Source of the DNA: a virus
DNA length: 31,034 bases
IMG/VR virus record: IMGVR_UViG_3300020468_000040
Coordinates: 1-31,034 of that record
Reading direction: 5' to 3' (one strand)
Below are positions 24,801 through 31,034 of this stretch, piece after piece. The stretch's first letter is position 1. Each line of letters begins with the position of its first letter. Under the pieces are notes generated by a model that worked only from the letters and a program-made list of their open reading frames with translations, did no database searches and was not told the DNA's origin. The translations under genes were made by a program, and so were the position numbers.

Positions 24801-27800
24801 AAAAATAGATATACCAATGATATACCAAAAATCGGAACCAATAGAGTAAGAGCAACAGATACACTTGATTTTAGACCTAGAGTTTCTGATTTTGGAAGCA
24901 CTATTGATAAATCACCTTTTGATTTTGCATCTAGAACTACTGGATTTAGTCAAAAACCAAATTACTTATTATCTCCAAATGAAAATTCTATATTTGGATA
25001 TGAGTATTATCTAGGAAGAATTGATAAAATATATTTAAGTCAATATGGAATAGTTTCAGTACAAAAAGGACAATCTTCTACTTCACCAAAAGCTCCATTA
25101 GTTAATACTGATTTAATGGAATTAGCTACTATCACTTTACCACCATATCTTTATAATCCTCGTAATGCCAGGATTACCTTAATTGATAATAAACGATATA
25201 CTATGAGGGATATTGGAGTTCTTGAGGATAGGATAGAAAATTTAGAAACAGTTACAACACTAAGTTTACTTGAAGTAAGCACTGAAGCATTATCAATTCA
25301 AGATTCATCTGGTAGAGATAGGTTTAAAAGTGGATTTTTTGTTGATAACTTTAGAACAATTGATTTCATTGATGTTGATATATCATCTATAGAAGTTGAT
25401 AGTTTATCTAATGAAATGAGACCTATTATTTCTAGAAATAGTTTAACAAATCAACTTTTACCAGCTTCAAATATAATTGATGAAGAAATAGATCTTAGTA
25501 CAAATTATGAACTGTTAGATTCTAATGTTCAAAAAACAGGAAATTGTGTAACACTAAAATATGAAGAAACTAACTGGATTTCACAAACATATGCAACTAG
25601 GGTTGAAAATATTAATCCATTTAATGTGGTTGAATATGTTGGAAATATTCAATTGGAACCACGAGAAGATACTTGGTCAAGAACGATTAGATTAGATGAA
25701 TTAGTTATTGAAGAAGTTCGTGATGAAACTGTCCAAACAGGTGTTACTAGTGGTAACAGAAGACTTGTAAGTCGTACAACAGAAACTATTTTTACTACTG
25801 TAAGTAATGATGTAGTTATTAGTTCTGGTGATGATATCTACATGAGATCTAGAAATACACAATTTACAGCTGTAGATTTAAGAGCTGGGACTAAACATTA
25901 TCAATTCCTTGATGGTAATGGGGATGTAGATTTTATTCCTAAGTTACTGGAAATATCACCAGATAGTTCGTTAACAACTTATGGTTCCAATTCTTCTTTA
26001 AGTCCTTTTGAGGTTGGTGAAACTGTTATAGGATATGATGCCGAAGTAAATGGTAAAGAAATAATTAAATTTAGAGTTGCTAAATCCAATCATAAAATTG
26101 GTGAATATAATAATCCGTCCGCAACATATAGAGAAAATCCATATCTACCTGATGAAACTTTACAAGATACATATACAACTTCATCTAAGATATTAAATGT
26201 CGATACTTTTTCTCTAGCAAGTGAACAACAAGGTTTATATAGTGGATATGTTACGAAAGGTACATTATTAATTGGTCAAAAAAGTAATGCAACTGCATTT
26301 GTAAAAGATTTAAGATTAATTACTGATGAAGCTGGTAGTTTGCAAGGATGTTTCTTTTTGAGAGATCCAAATACAGATCCGCAACCAAGTGTTGTAATAG
26401 ATACTGGTAGAAAAACATATAGAATTACAAGCAGTCCTACTGATGCAACTCCATTGAGAGGTAGTAAATTAATTTCTTCTGGACAAACAGATTATGAAGC
26501 TGTTGGTACATTTGAGGAGAGACAATTACAAACAACAAATATTACTACAAATCTTACCACCGAAAGGTTTAGAAGAAGAAGTAGTAGAAGAAACAGACCT
26601 ACACCAAGAAAAGATCCTTTAGCACAATCATTTAGTGTTGCTGGTAATGTAGAAGCTCCATCTCGTGATATAGGATTAAATGATGATGAAAATGGAGTAT
26701 ATGTAACCTCAGTTGATGTATACTTTGCGAAAAAAGATAGTGGAAGTTCTCCAGTAACTCTTCAAATTCGTACTGTTCAATTGGGAACTCCTACTCTAAA
26801 TGTTATTGGAAATTCAGTAACATTAGATCCTAGTAATATTACAACTTCTGATACAGGAGAGATTGCAACTAATTTCAAATTTCCAGAACCAATTTATCTA
26901 TCACCTGGACAAGAATATGCATTAGTTCTTCTTGCACCATCATCTAATGAATATGAAGTTTGGGTTGCAAGAATGGGTGAGGAAACGGTAGAATCTCAAA
27001 ATCTTCCTGATGTTCAAAAAATTACATATGGCCAACAATGGGCCTTGGGTAGTTTATTCAAATCTCAAAATGGTTCTATTTGGACTGCTGAACAATTAGA
27101 AGATTTAAAATTTAAACTTTATAAGGCAAAATTTTCAACCACTCCTGGAAATGCAGTTTTTGCAAATCCATCATTAGATACTAGTAATGGTTATATTACA
27201 ACTCTTGGTAGCAATCCTATAGTTACATTTCCAAAAACTGGTTATTTGGGGATTACTACAGTATATGATTCTGTTGGAATTAGTTCTTATTCTAGAGGAA
27301 GAAAAATAGCAGGTACAGGAAATGATAACATAACTGGAGTTATTGTAGGAACTGGATCTTCTGTTGCCACTCTTGGAATTGGTACTGGTGGGGTTAATTA
27401 TGTAACAAAAAGTAATGTAGGTACATATAATATTGTTGGTCAAGGTAGAGGATTGAAGGTAGATATTACTGCTAATTCTGAGGGAATTATTACTGGTATT
27501 TTACCAAATACAGCGAATGTTGGAAGTGGATACACCACGGGAGATGTGGTTGGTATTGTGACTGCAGAAGCTCAAAATAAACAGGGTAGAGATGCTCAAA
27601 TTGTTGTTAGTGGAATTACAGGTCTTGATACATTATATCTCTCAAATATAAAAGGATCAACCTTTACTGAAGGTGCTACTCTTAAATATTTTAATGATGG
27701 TCAAACATCAACTACAGGAACAAGCATAGTATTATTGACAGATTTAGTTGTAGATGGTTCTTCTAATACAGGACAATATTTTAGAGTAAATCAATTTGAT

Positions 27801-29117
27801 CATGGAATGCATTCTTTCAATAATAAATTAGTTTTGAAAAATGTTAAAACTAATCTAGAGGTAACTTCTCTTCCAAATGAATATAGTTCTACTTCAACAA
27901 GTGCTATCAGTGTTGCTTCAACAATCAGTCCAAATTTATCTACCTTTGAGGGTCTTCCCGTGAGTGGTAATAATCCAGGATATGTACTGATTGGAGGTAA
28001 AGAAATTATTAGTTATACTTCGGTTGGAATTGGAGTTCTAAGTGGAACTATTGTAAGGGGAGTTGAAGGTGGAACAAAGCCAACTGCTCATGGTAAAAAA
28101 TCAACTGTAGAAAAATATGAACTTAATGGAGTATCTCTTAGAAGAATAAATAGGACTCATACAATATCACCTATTGATACTGAATTAGATATTTATAATG
28201 TTCAATTAGATGTTGCAGACACAAATTATGGTACAAATAGAAGTGCTGATGATGCATCTCCATTAGATCTTACTCTTACATTTGATGATAGAGGATTTTT
28301 TGGTGGAAGTGATGTAACTGCTACAAGAAATATACAGTATGATGCAATAATTCCTGATTATGATTTGTTTACACCATCAGATGTAACTAGTGCAACAGCA
28401 TCAGTTAGAACTGTTACTGGAACTAGTGTTGGTGGAAATGAAATTTCATTCGTAGATGATGGATTTACATCAATTGAATTAAATCAATTAAATGAGTTTC
28501 ATAATCCCAGACTTATATGTTCTACAGTTAATGAAAATGAATTTTTGAGTAATATTGAAAGAAAAAAATCTTTTACTACATCAATAACATTCGCAACAAC
28601 TAATGAAAATGTATCACCGATAATATATCTTGATGCATCTTTCACTGAATTTAGAAGTAATAGAATGAATAATCCAATATCAAATTATGCTACTGATAAT
28701 AGGATAAATTCTAGATTATTTGATCCACATAGTTCAATTTATGTTTCTAATTTAGTTAGTTTAGACAAACCTGCAGACGGATTAAAGGTTATTCTCTCTG
28801 CATGTAGAGACGGTTCTGCAGATTTCAGAGTTCTTTATTCTTTGGTAAAACCAGATTCTGCTGGAATTTTACAAGAATTTGAATTATTTCCTGGTTATGA
28901 TAATCTTGATGCTAACGGTGTAAAAAATCCTGCTAATAATGATGGTAAACCAGATACCTTTGTTCCTGCAAGTTTAGATAATCAGTTTTTAGAATATGAA
29001 TTTACTGCAGATAATTTAGGAGAATTTACTGGTTATCAAATTAAAATTGTTATGTCTGGAACTAATCAAGCTTATCCAGTTAGAATTAAAGAACTTCGTA
29101 CTATTGCACTTAGATGA
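21813..29117 (+). CDS. 2434-aa DUF4815-type tail/baseplate protein
   Basis: The N-terminus NISPYYDDFDPSKNFYKVLF followed by KPGFPVQARELTTLQSILQT (residues 8-47) is the start of DUF4815, a domain of phage virion proteins found beside baseplate genes. Around 1131-1180 comes a short coiled coil and motif (RDIGVLEDRIENLETVTTLS; GFFVDNF). An unusual Arg-rich linker RFRRRSSRRNRPTPRKDPLA lies at 1585-1604, leading into the typical DPLAQSF domain with GVYVTSVDVYFAKKDSG and LYLAP-like strands, up to about 1780. A GSGYTTG beta module lies around 1840-1930. The C-terminal 260 residues (NPRLICSTVNENEF to IKELRTIALR) are the conserved end of marine homologues. It lies between gp8 and gp13, where T4 carries genes 9-12 and wac, so it probably forms the wedge tip or fibre attachment. 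Confidence 0.82.
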   Translation: MTQKKDLNISPYYDDFDPSKNFYKVLFKPGFPVQARELTTLQSILQTQIGNFGSHMFDEGSLVTGGGPTYDSNYTAVKLNSSQFGIDISLYVDQLVGKTVEGEISGIKAKVELVALPDGNIVEDLTLYVKYITSSKNDFVTDTFIDGESLIVKENIVYGNTTITAGSPVVTLIPLDATAIGSSASIESGVYFIRGNFVNVDKQTIILDHYTNSPSYRVGLGINEDIIASKDDESLYDNAKGFSNFAAPGADRFKIGLTLTKKLLDDTNDIDFVEILRIDNGETLLIEPKTQYNKIRDYFAERTSDESGNYAVDEFNVSINNSLNDRLGSNGIFYSNQKTQKGNDPSDDLMCVTVSTGKAYVNGYDVVNSGINNIIDVEKPRDVEKVDSTNIDFRMGSLLKVNTVSGQPQTRNTVQLYDTLGSTGTQIGDARLYSINLSDSIYTGDSTKWDLYLYDIQTYTEITIIPAAATGDFYASAYVKGLSSGATGYMTSNSDGSTAYKLRQTSGTFIKGEEISINGNSFNPAGKKTITDTKVYGSREIKSVKQLASASSDHVRDFKANSFLETFDLPNNVEGGTISGGNTLKSPGNVFTEIPIGTIIRYQVAGLNDETFNKVTAVSADGTTLTIAAAASADVSGVFDKDVADATYSSIKIGAPNISGGGTLYTELPNQNISSVDFSSSSLSVTAQVVDKDVSSNAITINTSDIKDGGGTGISSAFFDSFAIGRYSVFYGGSGAGIGTVTSDTFVKSSGGGTVTFNGLENSNDDSVINITASKQGIQSKIKNYERSLILNIDKSYNPESGTTVSSTLADGLTFNEKAFGLRVQDEIISLNVPDVVKVLAVYESKTTAAPTFDILSFPSTANVLSNAILGENVIGQTSKAIARIVTNNNSSPSSGGSNKLGFIYLNDRKFDVDETIVFEESNITSTIENIEDGSYQDISKSYVLDKGQRDEYYDYSRIVRKVNASVPTKKLMVVFDKYTIPTDDSGDVFTVLSYDKNRYTNDIPKIGTNRVRATDTLDFRPRVSDFGSTIDKSPFDFASRTTGFSQKPNYLLSPNENSIFGYEYYLGRIDKIYLSQYGIVSVQKGQSSTSPKAPLVNTDLMELATITLPPYLYNPRNARITLIDNKRYTMRDIGVLEDRIENLETVTTLSLLEVSTEALSIQDSSGRDRFKSGFFVDNFRTIDFIDVDISSIEVDSLSNEMRPIISRNSLTNQLLPASNIIDEEIDLSTNYELLDSNVQKTGNCVTLKYEETNWISQTYATRVENINPFNVVEYVGNIQLEPREDTWSRTIRLDELVIEEVRDETVQTGVTSGNRRLVSRTTETIFTTVSNDVVISSGDDIYMRSRNTQFTAVDLRAGTKHYQFLDGNGDVDFIPKLLEISPDSSLTTYGSNSSLSPFEVGETVIGYDAEVNGKEIIKFRVAKSNHKIGEYNNPSATYRENPYLPDETLQDTYTTSSKILNVDTFSLASEQQGLYSGYVTKGTLLIGQKSNATAFVKDLRLITDEAGSLQGCFFLRDPNTDPQPSVVIDTGRKTYRITSSPTDATPLRGSKLISSGQTDYEAVGTFEERQLQTTNITTNLTTERFRRRSSRRNRPTPRKDPLAQSFSVAGNVEAPSRDIGLNDDENGVYVTSVDVYFAKKDSGSSPVTLQIRTVQLGTPTLNVIGNSVTLDPSNITTSDTGEIATNFKFPEPIYLSPGQEYALVLLAPSSNEYEVWVARMGEETVESQNLPDVQKITYGQQWALGSLFKSQNGSIWTAEQLEDLKFKLYKAKFSTTPGNAVFANPSLDTSNGYITTLGSNPIVTFPKTGYLGITTVYDSVGISSYSRGRKIAGTGNDNITGVIVGTGSSVATLGIGTGGVNYVTKSNVGTYNIVGQGRGLKVDITANSEGIITGILPNTANVGSGYTTGDVVGIVTAEAQNKQGRDAQIVVSGITGLDTLYLSNIKGSTFTEGATLKYFNDGQTSTTGTSIVLLTDLVVDGSSNTGQYFRVNQFDHGMHSFNNKLVLKNVKTNLEVTSLPNEYSSTSTSAISVASTISPNLSTFEGLPVSGNNPGYVLIGGKEIISYTSVGIGVLSGTIVRGVEGGTKPTAHGKKSTVEKYELNGVSLRRINRTHTISPIDTELDIYNVQLDVADTNYGTNRSADDASPLDLTLTFDDRGFFGGSDVTATRNIQYDAIIPDYDLFTPSDVTSATASVRTVTGTSVGGNEISFVDDGFTSIELNQLNEFHNPRLICSTVNENEFLSNIERKKSFTTSITFATTNENVSPIIYLDASFTEFRSNRMNNPISNYATDNRINSRLFDPHSSIYVSNLVSLDKPADGLKVILSACRDGSADFRVLYSLVKPDSAGILQEFELFPGYDNLDANGVKNPANNDGKPDTFVPASLDNQFLEYEFTADNLGEFTGYQIKIVMSGTNQAYPVRIKELRTIALR

Positions 29118-29317
29118 TAAAAGTTGAAGGACACCCACATTTATATCGGGATGAAAAATCTGGTGCTATTATAAATTCTAATAACTTAGAATATAATCAA
29201 AGATTAAAAACTTTATCATCTATTAAGAATGATAAAAATGAATTAAAACAAATGAGAGAAGATATTGATGAATTAAAAATTCTTCTTAGAAAATTACTAG
29301 ATAATAGTGCTGGTTGA
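29114..29317 (+). CDS. small coiled-coil protein (67 aa) of T4-type tail clusters
   Basis: The start overlaps the stop of the 2434-aa gene (ATGA, 29114-29117). The product has an N-terminal beta part (MIKVEGHPHLYRDEKSGAII) and a C-terminal helix with heptad-like hydrophobic spacing (ELKQMREDIDELKILLRKLL, about 43-62). I recall proteins with the same start (MIKV-x-GH-x-x-L-x-RD) in many T4-type phages, without known function. Its coupling to the DUF4815 gene suggests a chaperone or a small structural partner of that protein. No terminator follows; late promoter 3 lies after its stop. Confidence 0.75.
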   Translation: MIKVEGHPHLYRDEKSGAIINSNNLEYNQRLKTLSSIKNDKNELKQMREDIDELKILLRKLLDNSAG

Positions 29318-29324
29318 AATACGA

Positions 29325-29332
29325 TATAAATA
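29325..29332 (+). promoter_or_regulatory. T4-type late promoter 3 (TATAAATA)
   Basis: An exact TATAAATA in the 42-bp gap before the 112-aa gene, 27 nt ahead of its ATG. It should drive the two small virion genes and the neck genes gp13 and gp14. Confidence 0.82.
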
Positions 29333-29359
29333 AGAAGTAGGGATATTATATCAAAATAG

Positions 29360-29698
29360 ATGGCCGTATATGTTAGTAATCTTGTAATTAATACGGGAAC
29401 TAGTTTTTCACAAACATTCAATTTAGAAGCAACAGAAACTAATTCTGCATATGATTTGACTGGTACTACCCCAGCTGCTCAAATTAGAAAACATGCCAGT
29501 AGTTCATCAAAGACTGATTTTACTACTGCTATTAATGGTGCCCCAACTAATGGTGCAATAGATATATCACTAACACCCACTCAAACATCTGCATTAAAAG
29601 CTGGTAGATATGTTTATGATATAGTTATTACAATAGGAGAGACCAAGACAACAGTTGTTGAGGGTAGTGTTTTGGTCAGAGCAGGGGTAACTCGATAA
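29360..29698 (+). CDS. predicted Ig/BppU-like beta-sandwich virion protein (112 aa)
   Basis: The protein is almost entirely predicted beta strand: AVYVSNLVINTGTSFSQTFN, then AYDLTGTTPAAQIRKH, then GAIDISLTPTQTSALKAGRY and VYDIVITIGETKTTVVEGSV. The pattern D-L-T/S-G-x-x-x-x-A-x-I-R...L-T-x-x-Q-T-x-x-L-x-x-G-x-Y-x-Y-D-I is shared with the N-terminal domain of upper-baseplate proteins (BppU/DUF2479-like) and small Ig-like virion decorations. It has no signal peptide. It is first in the unit from late promoter 3 and overlaps the next gene by one base (TAATG). A structural role near the neck or tail is inferred; the exact location is unknown. Confidence 0.65.
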   Translation: MAVYVSNLVINTGTSFSQTFNLEATETNSAYDLTGTTPAAQIRKHASSSSKTDFTTAINGAPTNGAIDISLTPTQTSALKAGRYVYDIVITIGETKTTVVEGSVLVRAGVTR

Positions 29699-29901
29699 TG
29701 GCTGATATTAAAGTTAGAGTTGGGCAACAAAATGCAATAAAAATTATTTCTGCTCAAGCTGGTCTTGGAACTGATTTAACTGTTAATAATGCAACAAATG
29801 TTATTGGTGGAATTGCTTCAGTTACTAGTCTAAATGTATCTGGTATAGCTACTATTACTGGAACACTTACTGCAGGATTAATAGATGGAGGCTCGTTCTA
29901 A
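29698..29901 (+). CDS. 67-aa fibre-N-terminus-like virion protein
   Basis: The product begins MADIKVRVGQQNAIKIISAQ and continues TNVIGGIASVTSLNVSGIAT followed by ITGTLTAGLIDGGSF. The start and the NVIGGI-x-S-V-x-x-L-N-V-S-G-x-x-T unit are what I recall at the N-termini of marine T4-type tail-fibre-like proteins, where the S-x-LNVSG-x-[AS]-T unit repeats as a YadA-like or beta-helical stalk. Here only about two repeat units exist before the stop, so this is either a minimal member or a shortened fibre. It overlaps both neighbours by one base (TAATG at each end), so it is embedded in a coupled translation chain into gp13. Confidence 0.65.
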   Translation: MADIKVRVGQQNAIKIISAQAGLGTDLTVNNATNVIGGIASVTSLNVSGIATITGTLTAGLIDGGSF

Positions 29902-30746
29902 TGGCAAAACCCACAAGTAGACAAGAATTAATAGATTACTGTTTAAGGCAGCTAGGTGCTCCTGTGTTAGAGGTTAACGTTGATGATGACCAAATAGATG
30001 ATGCAGTGGATGATGCTCTACAACTCTTCAATGAACGTCATTTTGACGGTGTTGAAAGGATGTATTTGAAGTATAAAGTATCTCAAGATGATATAGATAG
30101 AGGAAAAGCATCTGGGACAACAGGGGTTGGTATTGTAACCACAACGGCAAATTCCACTAACGTAAGTGGAATGGGAACTATCACATCAAATTTTTATGAA
30201 AATTCTAATTTTATTCAAGTTCCTGATTCTGTAATAGGTATAGAAAAAATATTTAAATTTGATACCAGTTCAATTTCTGGTAGTATGTTTAGTATTAAAT
30301 ATCAATTATTTTTAAATGATTTGTATTATTTTAATTCAATAGAACTTCTTCAATATTCTATGGTAAAATCATACTTAGAAGATATTGATTTTTTACTAAC
30401 AACTGATAAACAAATAAGGTTTAATAAAAGACAAGATAGATTATATTTGGATATTGACTGGTCAGCACAATCTGTTGATACTTATTTTGTCATTGATTGT
30501 CATAGGGCATTAGATCCTAATCAATTTAGTGGTGTATTTAATGACAGTTTTCTTAAAAGATATCTCACACAATTAATAAAACGTCAATGGGGTCAAAATT
30601 TAATTAAATTTAGAGGTGTTAAACTTCCTGGTGGTATTGAATTAAATGGAAGAGAAATATATGAAGATGCTGAACGTGAAATTCAAAGTATCAGGGAAAA
30701 AATGTCTTCTGAATATGAATTACCACCTCTAGATATGATAGGATAG
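29901..30746 (+). CDS. 13: neck protein gp13
   Basis: Homologue of T4 gp13 (309 aa), which with gp14 forms the neck that seals the filled head and joins it to the tail. Conserved pieces: N-terminal SRQELIDYCLRQLGAPVLEV (6-25), the acidic helix DDDQIDDAVDDALQLFNERH (28-47) followed by FDGVERMYLKY, and the C-terminal VKLPGGIELNGREIYEDAER (from about 241) before EIQSIREKM. A central SIELLQYSMVKSYLEDID also matches marine homologues. The length of 281 aa is in the family range. Translation is coupled to the preceding gene (TAATG). The Thr/Gly-rich segment around 70-90 (TTGVGIVTTTANSTNV) appears to be a local insertion relative to T4. Confidence 0.92.
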   Translation: MAKPTSRQELIDYCLRQLGAPVLEVNVDDDQIDDAVDDALQLFNERHFDGVERMYLKYKVSQDDIDRGKASGTTGVGIVTTTANSTNVSGMGTITSNFYENSNFIQVPDSVIGIEKIFKFDTSSISGSMFSIKYQLFLNDLYYFNSIELLQYSMVKSYLEDIDFLLTTDKQIRFNKRQDRLYLDIDWSAQSVDTYFVIDCHRALDPNQFSGVFNDSFLKRYLTQLIKRQWGQNLIKFRGVKLPGGIELNGREIYEDAEREIQSIREKMSSEYELPPLDMIG

Positions 30747-30750
30747 TATT

Positions 30751-31034
30751 ATGGCTCTTAATTCTTATTTTCTACAAGGGTCTCAAAGTGAACAAAGACT
30801 AGTTCAAGATTTAATCAATGAACAGTTAAAAATTTTTGGTGTGGAAGTAACATACCTTCCAAGAAAAATAGTTAAAAAAGATACAATTTTTAGAGAACTT
30901 GAATCTTCAACTTTCAATGATAATTTTGCCATAGAAGCATATGTCAACACCTATGAAGGTTATACTGGTGCTGGTGATATTATGACCAAGTTTGGAATGA
31001 GTTTAAAAGATGAATTAGTAGTAACTATATCAAA
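30751..31034 (+). CDS. 14: neck protein gp14 (5' part, cut by window edge)
   Basis: ATG 30751 follows the gp13 stop by 4 bases. The frame stays open to the last base of the window, giving 94 codons. The sequence MALNSYFLQGSQSEQRLVQD, then EVTYLPRKIVKKDTIFRELE, then EAYVNTYEGYTGAGDIMTKF, is the conserved N-terminal half of T4 gp14 (256 aa), the partner of gp13 in the neck. The rest of the gene lies outside the window. Confidence 0.92.
   Translation, partial: MALNSYFLQGSQSEQRLVQDLINEQLKIFGVEVTYLPRKIVKKDTIFRELESSTFNDNFAIEAYVNTYEGYTGAGDIMTKFGMSLKDELVVTIS

Overview
This window is part of the genome of a T4-type myovirus, most likely a marine one: a cyanophage of Prochlorococcus or Synechococcus, or possibly a relative infecting SAR11-like hosts. 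The virion genes identify it. There are recognisable homologues of T4 gp25, gp6, gp8, gp13 and gp14, all on the + strand and in the order usual for marine T4-type phages, plus three exact copies of the T4-type late promoter core TATAAATA. The AT-rich composition, the AGA/AAT/GAT-rich codon use in the structural block, and small proteins I recall from cyanophages (an NGW...TW protein, a protein beginning MIRASGG, and a YHYH-like domain in the giant tail protein) favour a marine host. The host itself cannot be read from this window.

Region 1 (1-3300) is accessory. It holds short genes of 39-78 aa and one predicted KxDG nucleotidyltransferase/ligase-like enzyme (1694-2629), followed by an overlapping small HicA-like gene. 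Most of the gene groups here are separated by a repeated intergenic cassette: a stop codon, usually a weak hairpin (often ending in TGGC or GGCACACTC), a C4-5/G4-5 terminator hairpin, and a -10-like box at a nearly fixed distance. These cassettes resemble the mobile promoter/stem-loop (PeSL) cassettes described in other T4-type phages.

Region 2 (3300-4800) holds an AbrB-like small protein and a partner gene. A textbook sigma70 promoter follows (TTGACA, 17 bp, TATAAT; 3647-3675). Downstream is a tightly overlapping trio: a GT-A-like glycosyltransferase, a 57-aa protein and a basic 48-aa protein. A rho-independent terminator closes the unit.

Region 3 (4809-31034) is the late structural block. 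A late promoter drives gp25 and gp6 (baseplate wedge), then a single 13-kb ORF of 4332 aa in the position T4 uses for gp7. A second late promoter precedes the gp8 homologue and a 2434-aa DUF4815-type protein that fills the place of T4 gp9-gp12 and wac. A third late promoter precedes a beta-sandwich-like 112-aa protein, a very short fibre-N-terminus-like protein, and the neck proteins gp13 and gp14 (the last cut by the window edge). Together these genes build the wedge, the tail periphery and the head-tail neck. The giant, the gp8 homologue and the DUF4815 protein share the same glycine-rich beta module, which suggests that domain duplication and exchange enlarged this baseplate. I saw no tRNA, CRISPR, integrase or insertion sequence.
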